64,000 nt of DNA. It comes from a virus. The notes under the pieces were generated by a model that worked only from the letters and a program-made list of their open reading frames with translations, did not search any database and was not told the origin of the DNA. The stretch covers positions 40,849 through 104,848 of the IMG/VR virus record IMGVR_UViG_3300024180_000003. One strand, written 5' to 3'. Position 1 is the first letter of the stretch; each line of letters starts with the position of its first letter. Positions 58,345 to 64,000 of this stretch are shown here, piece by piece. Position numbers and translations under genes: made by a program.

Positions 58345-58375
58345 TTAATATAAGAATAATAATTCAATTAAGCAA
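58345..58375 (-). promoter_or_regulatory. Bacteroidota-type promoter, leaderless
   Basis: The coding strand reads TTG, 20 bases ending in TTCT, then TATATTAA, with only AGT before the ATG. Confidence 0.7.
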
Positions 58376-58976
58376 CTATATCTTTACTTTCTAAAAGAGT
58401 GTAGGAAAAAGAGTTACCGTACTTATCTGATGCTTTATGCATAATTGCCATAAATTCATTAAAATCAGATTCTTTAGAAAATACTTGACAACCTGCTGAC
58501 CATTTATCAATCTGAGTTGAACCATTCACAAACTTTCCAGCTTTATGAATATTGATTCCAAATATACCTTCATGTACATTCTCTTCAATCATATCGTATT
58601 TACCGTCTTTATTATTATCTCTGTAGACTTTTACAGGTGACTTCTGTCTTAGTGCTTCGTATTTACCTTGGTGTAATCCTATTTTATGAGAACCTCTATA
58701 TTGACCTGGTTTTAGTATTGCTACTCCGTCTTTATTTAATAAATTCCTTTCCCAATGTGAACCTGGGTCTGTTGTGCTTTTATAACATTTAAATTTCCAC
58801 TCTCCATTATCTTTATAAGATAGTGTTATACAGTCGTCAAATTTATTTGTAACTTCGTTATTAGTGTTAGAGTTTCTTACTCCTATTATATTTACGTCAT
58901 AATCTCCTCCAGTAAAGTACTTGTAACCTTTACTCTTCATCGTCTCTTCTATTTCTTCTCTCGTGTAACAGTTCAT
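58368..58976 (-). CDS. L,D-transpeptidase-like envelope enzyme
   Basis: I start at Met5 of the longest frame (58976), two bases after the upstream stop; 58988 would overlap it. GIFGINIHKAG (His148 in the longest frame) and DKWSAGCQVF (Ser164, Cys167) match the H..SxGC catalytic motif of YkuD-type enzymes. It could cross-link or cut peptidoglycan in lysis. Confidence 0.65.
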   Translation of the reverse strand: MNCYTREEIEETMKSKGYKYFTGGDYDVNIIGVRNSNTNNEVTNKFDDCITLSYKDNGEWKFKCYKSTTDPGSHWERNLLNKDGVAILKPGQYRGSHKIGLHQGKYEALRQKSPVKVYRDNNKDGKYDMIEENVHEGIFGINIHKAGKFVNGSTQIDKWSAGCQVFSKESDFNEFMAIMHKASDKYGNSFSYTLLESKDIVA

Positions 58977-58978
58977 AT

Positions 58979-59215
58979 TTATCTGCATTTATTTTTAATT
59001 TCATTATATAGTTCCTCAGCATACCCTGCTGGGTCTTCAATGTGTTCTTTAGTTGATTCTATTTTACCTATTAAGCAATTTTTGAAATGCTTACCGCTTT
59101 TACCTTTCAATAAAGTTTCTATTGCGCATGCTTTCATCCAGGTTCTAGGATCATTTCCTTGAACTGAGGATTTAACATCATTTATTGCAATCATACAAGC
59201 TACTGCGTTTGCCAT
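58979..59215 (-). CDS. Unknown 78-aa Cys-containing protein
   Basis: It is helical with four cysteines (ACMIAIN, KACAIETLL, FKNCLIGK, NKCR). No family is recognised. It precedes the transpeptidase-like gene by two bases. Confidence 0.55.
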   Translation of the reverse strand: MANAVACMIAINDVKSSVQGNDPRTWMKACAIETLLKGKSGKHFKNCLIGKIESTKEHIEDPAGYAEELYNEIKNKCR

Positions 59216-59221
59216 ATTATT

Positions 59222-59302
59222 TTAAATATTATCGCTTTCTTGATGTAGAATGATAAACTCTTCTATAAGCTCTTCACTCTCTAAATTTATACCGTATGTC
59301 AT
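59222..59302 (-). CDS. Possible 26-aa acidic peptide
   Basis: Frame from 59302: MTYGINLESEELIEEFIILH. It fills the gap between two genes. May be chance. Confidence 0.25.
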   Translation of the reverse strand: MTYGINLESEELIEEFIILHQESDNI

Positions 59303-59327
59303 AGTTCTATTACTTTTATAGTAGTAT

Positions 59328-59729
59328 CTAAAATTTACTTTCCTTTTTCAATTCATCAATCTCTTTTTGTATATCTTCTAGTGATTGTGAGATTGTGAAA
59401 TCTAAACCTGCTTTAAAATGTATTTCGTCAAAACCGTCTTTAAATATTATGATGTGTGGGATTGTTCTGACTTTATGTTTCTTTTTAGCTTTTGGTGCTT
59501 TAGCGATATCGCATCTATAGTATTTAACTCCTTCTATTTTATCCCAATGTTCAAAAGAATTGTCATCATTAAAGGATGCCCAAAATTCTACGACGACTAT
59601 CGAAATGTTATCATCTTGAAAAGCCGATCTACCTTCTACAGCTTGTTCAAAATTATCATCAGTTAAAATCTGTTGACCGTAAATTGAGCTTGTAATAAGC
59701 ACCAGTGCTATAACTATAAACTTTTTCAT
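59328..59729 (-). CDS. Secreted thioredoxin-fold protein lacking CxxC
   Basis: I start at 59729 (MKKFIVIALVLITSSIYGQ), which gives a clean signal peptide; a longer frame to 59768 overlaps the upstream gene. The 133 residues have VVVEFWASFNDDN where thioredoxins have WCxxC, and TIPHIIIFKDG with the cis-Pro. Redox activity is lost, so a binding role is likely. Confidence 0.65.
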   Translation of the reverse strand: MKKFIVIALVLITSSIYGQQILTDDNFEQAVEGRSAFQDDNISIVVVEFWASFNDDNSFEHWDKIEGVKYYRCDIAKAPKAKKKHKVRTIPHIIIFKDGFDEIHFKAGLDFTISQSLEDIQKEIDELKKESKF

Positions 59730-59730
59730 A

Positions 59731-60015
59731 TTAGTTTCTTTTTTGTAAATCAAAGAGTCTCTCATCAATCTTATTAAGCTGATTCTTAATTTCTTCTACA
59801 TCATCCTGAGTATTAATGATAGCATCTCTAATTGCTTCATCTTTCATTTGAAACTCTATCCTTTGAATTTCAGGTTCCGGAAGTTCTTTTGCTTCTTCTA
59901 TATCTGCTTGAAGTGAAAACCACATTCCGATAACAGTTGCAAGACCGAATAAAACTATACCTATTGTTTTGAGGTCTAAAGTAATTTTAGTTTCCTCTCC
60001 TATTTGTTTTGCCAT
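59731..60015 (-). CDS. Small membrane protein with coiled coil
   Basis: It has 94 residues. One transmembrane segment (IGIVLFGLATVIGMWFSL) then a helical charged tail (EEIKNQLNKIDERLFDLQKRN). Possibly holin-like or spanin-like; no family is certain. Confidence 0.55.
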   Translation of the reverse strand: MAKQIGEETKITLDLKTIGIVLFGLATVIGMWFSLQADIEEAKELPEPEIQRIEFQMKDEAIRDAIINTQDDVEEIKNQLNKIDERLFDLQKRN

Positions 60016-60021
60016 TTTATA

Positions 60022-61227
60022 TTATTTAAAAGAGTAATTTAAACCAAATGTTGTTTGATATAATTTACTGTCCCACATTTTAGAATATTCACCTTGTATA
60101 AATATACCTAAGTTCTTCCCTATTTTAGTACCTAATGATGCTCCAAATGAATAATCAGACCATTGCTCTAATTCTGCATCTTGTCTCAATCCACCTTTAC
60201 CCCAATTGTTTCTATTTAAGTACGATGCTTCTTCATCACCTTTTATGTATCTATGGTAAGGTAGAATGTAGTTAGCATATCCATGGAACCAAAAATCTCT
60301 TTTGTAGTGGTAGAAATCTAATCCTACTATAGGTGCTACTTCTACCCATGAATCTAATTCATCCCAAGCTAATCCATTAAATTCATTCATAAGTGATGGC
60401 ATTATTCTTTCTCTGAAGTCTAAGTCTGATGATGCGACTTGTGTTCCTTCTTCATCTATCCAATACCAATCCTGTGTAGTTATTTCTTCACCTGTGGTTG
60501 GGTCAGTGCTTGTTTGAGTGTAAAAAACATCTTGGTATCCATTTTCATATCCTAATTGATACCATTGATTAACTGGATTGCCATCTGCATCTGTTTCATT
60601 TAACCAAATCTCTATTGGATTATATCCATATGCTCTTTCATGTCCTCTAGCTATAGCACCTGCTGATATAGAAAACTTCTTACCTATTGGTAATCTAGCT
60701 CTAAGTTCAGCTGAGTTAAATTTTAAGTTAATTTTCTCTACTGATCTAGATTGTACTTTTAGTATATGGTACTTTCCAGTGTGTTTTAAAAAGAAATTAT
60801 AATTAGTGAAATCCTGCCCTCTCCATCTTTCTTTCTCAAAATGAAATAAATATTCGAGTCCCTGTACAGCTGATGTTGGTGCTGAAAATACTAACTGCTC
60901 TTCAGTACCATCATAAAAGTTCTTAGGTTTTCTTTCGTAATCAAATCTAGCTAATTTTCTTATTCCGAATCCATATCTATAATCAAAAGGAAATACTTCT
61001 GTATTGTTAACTACATCCGGTATAGAATATAAACTTCCATCAGGATTAGTTCTAAGGAAATATGTTTGTTCTTCTGCTTCAACAGAATTGGATATATCTC
61101 CTGCTCCGTATACTGTACCGTATTTTAAGAAATCTGTATATATAGATTTAAAGAAGCCCGGCTTTTCTTCCTGTGCCCATACTTGTGTTGAAAGTAATAC
61201 TGTAAATAATACTAATAATTTTTTCAT
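60022..61227 (-). CDS. Outer-membrane beta-barrel protein
   Basis: It has 401 residues. Signal peptide ending WAQ, then beta-rich sequence of alternating aromatic/polar residues ending YSFK with terminal aromatic, as in outer-membrane barrels. It probably inserts in the host outer membrane. No specific family is recognised. Confidence 0.65.
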   Translation of the reverse strand: MKKLLVLFTVLLSTQVWAQEEKPGFFKSIYTDFLKYGTVYGAGDISNSVEAEEQTYFLRTNPDGSLYSIPDVVNNTEVFPFDYRYGFGIRKLARFDYERKPKNFYDGTEEQLVFSAPTSAVQGLEYLFHFEKERWRGQDFTNYNFFLKHTGKYHILKVQSRSVEKINLKFNSAELRARLPIGKKFSISAGAIARGHERAYGYNPIEIWLNETDADGNPVNQWYQLGYENGYQDVFYTQTSTDPTTGEEITTQDWYWIDEEGTQVASSDLDFRERIMPSLMNEFNGLAWDELDSWVEVAPIVGLDFYHYKRDFWFHGYANYILPYHRYIKGDEEASYLNRNNWGKGGLRQDAELEQWSDYSFGASLGTKIGKNLGIFIQGEYSKMWDSKLYQTTFGLNYSFK

Positions 61228-61246
61228 CTCTTTAGTTTTAATTTAT

Positions 61247-61255
61247 TATAAATAG
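61247..61255 (-). promoter_or_regulatory. Candidate late promoter box
   Basis: The coding strand reads CTATTTATAATAA about 19 bases before the ATG at 61227. Confidence 0.35.
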
Positions 61256-61693
61256 TTATAAAGTATCTTCCAATGCTTTTTTTACTGCTGAAGCAAATAC
61301 AGTTTTACTAAAAGGAAGATTTTCATTATTTAAATCTAAGAATGTTGCTTGAACAGTTGATTTTGCTATTCCGATTCCTTCTATTACTTCTCCTCTTATT
61401 ATAATAACTAATTTTACCTGAGTTACTTTCTTCTTTCTTTCCCATGGTCCTATCTTAAACCCTGTAGATGGAGCTTTGATTGATGTAATCTCTATAAAGA
61501 TAGGGGTACCGTTAAGACATAAGTCGTACTTTTCTGATAGTATTTCTTCTGCCATCTGCTTTATACCGAATATAATTCTCTTTTGACTTATATCTTCTGT
61601 TTCTACTCTTGATACAACTCTACCTACTTCGTAGCAATTTTGTGAAAATAGTAGTGTAGGTAAAAGTAATAGTAATAATGTTAAATGTTTCAT
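61256..61693 (-). CDS. Secreted CsgG-related or accessory protein
   Basis: It has 145 residues. Signal peptide ending FSQ. The end LPFSKTVFASAVKKALEDTL resembles the CsgG C-terminal segment FNKSTIGIATKKALESA in the gene at 63036. It may share a fold or be a partner. Exact family unknown. Confidence 0.45.
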   Translation of the reverse strand: MKHLTLLLLLLPTLLFSQNCYEVGRVVSRVETEDISQKRIIFGIKQMAEEILSEKYDLCLNGTPIFIEITSIKAPSTGFKIGPWERKKKVTQVKLVIIIRGEVIEGIGIAKSTVQATFLDLNNENLPFSKTVFASAVKKALEDTL

Positions 61694-61696
61694 AGT

Positions 61697-63055
61697 TTAA
61701 AAGTTTATTTTTCCTCCTGTTAATATTTGATAGTTTAAAGCACTGCCAGATGTCTGCCATACTCCGGTAAAGCTTATATTGTACTTAAATGTTTTTGTTA
61801 TTTTAATATCCCATGAACTAAAAGGTACAACTAATAATCCTGCATTAAACCATTTACCTTCATAATATTGAGTAAAAGGTGAGTACACTCCTAGCATAAG
61901 AAAACTTGTTGATATTCTGGGACTAACCTTAAAGTTTCTATGTACTCCAGCAACTGATGATAAGTTCTGTAGACTTCTTTCACCGAGCTTACCGTAAGTG
62001 TAGTTTATTCCAGCCATACCTGTATACTTCTTTTGCTTACCGAATCGGAAAGATTCTAATGCTGTTGTAGTGTTGGTTACGTCTGTTTTAAAATTAGTTA
62101 GTGTTGTGTTAGCTAATACTAAGTTAAAAGTCTTTTTTGGATTTATCCACGATTTATATAAGGTTATACTAGCATCATTGGTAACTGATGTATATGTAAA
62201 TAATGCTCCTTTTATTCTACTATTATCTGTGTTGGAATGTGTAATACTTCCAACAAATCTAAATTGCTCTCCATTTGAATTATCTTGATTAGATATTACG
62301 ACTATATCTCCTGAAGCTATTAAGCTACCTGAGTTTTTTCCTGATTCATTTGATTGTTCGTTATCTCCTCCATCTATAGCATTAGCTAAGGAGTTAGCTA
62401 CAGCTTGTGTTGATGCCCCTTCGTTATCTTCTACAGGCGATTCAGTCTTTTGTTCTCCTGTTTTAGCTGATTTATCTGTATTGCTAGACCCTCCAGTTGT
62501 ATTTGAATTAGATCCTCCGCTTGGTTTAGTAGAGGATTGATTTCCTTTGGCTTCTTGATTGCCTTTATCTGTTTGAGTAATGTTTGTGCTTCCTTTTTTA
62601 TCTGTATTGCTTCCATTTGTTTTAGTGTTTTTCTCATCTGCTTCTTCATCAGAATCATTTCCATTAGATGAGTTGTTAATACTTTCTGCTGGTGGTAACA
62701 TATTGCCTCCCATTACGGACATTATATTAGTCACAACAGTTAATGTAGTCGCTACAACCGTACTATTTGCATTGTTAACTATTACCTGTGTAATGCTTTC
62801 ACATGGTGATGATGAATTAATTTGAGTTACAGAATTAATCCAGTTATCAAATACACCATTAGTAAAATCACTTTCTGTAAAGCTCTGTACATTCCCAAAG
62901 TAATTTAAAGCAATGGATTGACCTATAGTGTTTGTTACTGTTTGTTGATTAAGGGTACAGGGATCGGTAAACGTATAGTTCCATGTTTGAGAGAAACCAA
63001 ACATAGGTATAACGTTCAATAGTAATAGTATTATTTTATTCTTTAAAGATGCCAC
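61697..63055 (-). CDS. Secreted protein with low-complexity linker and barrel end
   Basis: It has 452 residues. Signal peptide ending FSQ, N-terminal Cys-containing beta domain, Ser/Asn/Lys/Gly-rich linker (about 130-225), then a beta-barrel-like C-terminal domain ending GGKINF. It overlaps the CsgG-like gene by 20 bases, so they are coupled. Confidence 0.6.
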   Translation of the reverse strand: MASLKNKIILLLLNVIPMFGFSQTWNYTFTDPCTLNQQTVTNTIGQSIALNYFGNVQSFTESDFTNGVFDNWINSVTQINSSSPCESITQVIVNNANSTVVATTLTVVTNIMSVMGGNMLPPAESINNSSNGNDSDEEADEKNTKTNGSNTDKKGSTNITQTDKGNQEAKGNQSSTKPSGGSNSNTTGGSSNTDKSAKTGEQKTESPVEDNEGASTQAVANSLANAIDGGDNEQSNESGKNSGSLIASGDIVVISNQDNSNGEQFRFVGSITHSNTDNSRIKGALFTYTSVTNDASITLYKSWINPKKTFNLVLANTTLTNFKTDVTNTTTALESFRFGKQKKYTGMAGINYTYGKLGERSLQNLSSVAGVHRNFKVSPRISTSFLMLGVYSPFTQYYEGKWFNAGLLVVPFSSWDIKITKTFKYNISFTGVWQTSGSALNYQILTGGKINF

Positions 63056-63743
63056 GCTTAATCATTTTTTTCACGATCCTTGCTGAAGCTGATTCAAGAG
63101 CTTTTTTGGTTGCTATTCCAATTGTAGATTTATTGAACTTAACTTCATCCAAACCTTCTAATAAATTAGATCTTTTTATTGTAACTGCTTCTCCACTTCC
63201 GGAACCTGTTAGTATGGAACCAGTCTCGGCATTTACAAATCTCACTTGCATACCGATAATAGTTTTTAGAACAATCTTTATACCGTCTTTAGTTATTTCT
63301 TCTTCTTCAGATACTGAGTAGTCATAAATCTCAACATAGGTAAAGTATTCTGCTAATATTACATTACCGACAACTTTAATCTCATTTGAAGATATACCTT
63401 TAGCTGAAGCTTTATGTTGTTTTACCATTCTTTGTTTAATATCTTCTTTATCTTCTGTAAATATAAACCTGTCAGTCCATTCTAGATAAGATAGAGTAAT
63501 ATTACTCACACCCAATCCCACTCTATTCTCTCTTAATTCAGGATAAAATTCATACAGTTCTGGTGTAAAGCCAATGTTCAGTACTTGAATTGGTAATTGA
63601 TAATCTAACATATAATCAGATACTTCATCTATATCTGCATCTTGTTCAAATTTACCCTTATAGTTTTCTGTCTCCGTTTTACCTAATTGAGCATTAGCAG
63701 TAAAACTTAGTAACATCGATATAATTAAAAATATTCTTACCAT
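63036..63743 (-). CDS. CsgG-family outer-membrane secretion pore homologue
   Basis: It has 235 residues. Signal peptide ending NAQ. The core GVGVSN-like NRVGLGVSNITLSYLEWTDRFIFTE, AEYFTYVEIYDYSV, GMQVRFVNAETGSILTGSGSGEA and FNKSTIGIATKKALESASARIVKKM follow the CsgG order. CsgG forms a nonameric curli secretion pore; phage copies have been noted before in marine T4-like phages (recalled). No lipobox Cys, unlike E. coli CsgG. Confidence 0.75.
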   Translation of the reverse strand: MVRIFLIISMLLSFTANAQLGKTETENYKGKFEQDADIDEVSDYMLDYQLPIQVLNIGFTPELYEFYPELRENRVGLGVSNITLSYLEWTDRFIFTEDKEDIKQRMVKQHKASAKGISSNEIKVVGNVILAEYFTYVEIYDYSVSEEEEITKDGIKIVLKTIIGMQVRFVNAETGSILTGSGSGEAVTIKRSNLLEGLDEVKFNKSTIGIATKKALESASARIVKKMIKRGIFKE

Positions 63744-63994
63744 GATATTTCTTCTTCTTTCTTAGTCTTGACTGGTTGTACTTTTATAGTCTTAGTTATT
63801 ACTAAAGTATCTTTAACTCCTTCTGGAATGCTAATTGTTTGTTCTATCATTGGTGGTTGTTGAACTTCTTCTTTAGGTTCAAATATAGATTGCATATTAG
63901 CTATTAATAATCCAAATCCTGCTGTTATTACTAATCCAATTCCTGTTACTATTTGGTTTTTAATTTCCGAAAAAAATGTTTTCTTTTTACCCAT
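63737..63994 (-). CDS. 85-aa single-pass membrane protein
   Basis: One transmembrane segment (IVTGIGLVITAGFGLLIANM) with a Pro/Gln/Glu-rich and Lys-rich periplasmic or cytoplasmic tail. It overlaps the CsgG-like gene by seven bases. It could be a partner of the pore or a lysis protein. Confidence 0.55.
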   Translation of the reverse strand: MGKKKTFFSEIKNQIVTGIGLVITAGFGLLIANMQSIFEPKEEVQQPPMIEQTISIPEGVKDTLVITKTIKVQPVKTKKEEEISW

Positions 63995-64000
63995 TTTTAA

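Noticed and set aside
1-64000. Prophage or integrative element signs (integrase, att sites, IS elements)
   Set aside because: No integrase, transposase or flanking duplications are visible; gene content is that of a lytic T4-like phage.

Overview
This window is part of the genome of a large, AT-rich, tailed, T4-like (myovirus-type) phage. Head, tail and replication logic of that group is visible: a gp6-like and a gp25-like baseplate wedge protein, a spike protein, a gp55-like late sigma factor and a DnaG/gp61-type primase. Several independent signs point to a host in the Bacteroidota, probably a flavobacterium. (1) At least 18 promoters have the Bacteroidota architecture, TTG then exactly 20 bases then TATATT(T/A/AT). 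(2) Every Sec signal peptide I can read ends in ..Q (FSQ, NAQ, WAQ, YGQ), as is usual in that phylum. (3) The phage carries its own ribosomal protein bS21, whose sequence resembles the Bacteroidota type. (4) There are several lipoproteins and outer-membrane proteins. Almost every gene is on the minus strand, packed with ATGA-type overlaps. The only plus-strand genes are a three-gene island at 30.2-30.76 kb that contains bS21.

Layout. 1-7.4 kb: nucleotide and DNA enzymes (nucleotidyltransferase/metallopeptidase fusion, P-loop kinase, PD-(D/E)XK nuclease, primase) mixed with small proteins that share an N-terminal tag (M-K/I/R-L-x-x-I-I/L-x-E), including a miniature protein-kinase-like protein. 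7.4-26.7 kb: tail and baseplate module (collar fibre, several structural proteins, a 1925-residue protein ending in a complete Hint/intein-like domain, gp6, gp25, spike). 26.7-28.4 kb: late sigma factor, small membrane protein, HD phosphohydrolase. 28.5-47 kb: accessory region of small early/middle genes, most behind the repeated promoter. It includes bS21, MazG, a hotdog thioesterase, a papain-like protein, a zincin, a SWIM protein, a RadA-like ATPase, an alpha/beta hydrolase, DUF932, a transglycosylase, an HNH protein, two tRNAs (Met-CAT, Arg-TCT) and an unexplained structured RNA between the tRNAs. Many genes here encode fewer than 60 residues. 47-54.7 kb: sugar cluster (five glycosyltransferases, a GDP-mannose 3,5-epimerase, a methyltransferase, a ribbon-helix-helix protein). 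54.8-56.4 kb: Fe-S PD-(D/E)XK nuclease, DUF1599 protein, small helical protein. 56.5-64 kb: envelope module (membrane coiled-coil protein, overlapping spanin-like pair, L,D-transpeptidase-like protein, secreted thioredoxin-fold protein without its cysteines, two outer-membrane proteins and a CsgG-type secretion-pore homologue).

How it may work together (inference). Early/middle genes are probably read by host sigma-A through the TTG-N20-TATATT promoters. Late genes may be read by the gp55-like factor through a different box seen upstream of several late genes (TATAAATA on the plus strand, TATTTATA on the coding strand). The tagged small proteins could be packaged in the head and injected. bS21, tRNAs and small proteins would retune translation. 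The sugar cluster may decorate virions or the host surface, and the envelope module would remodel or open the three-layer envelope at lysis.
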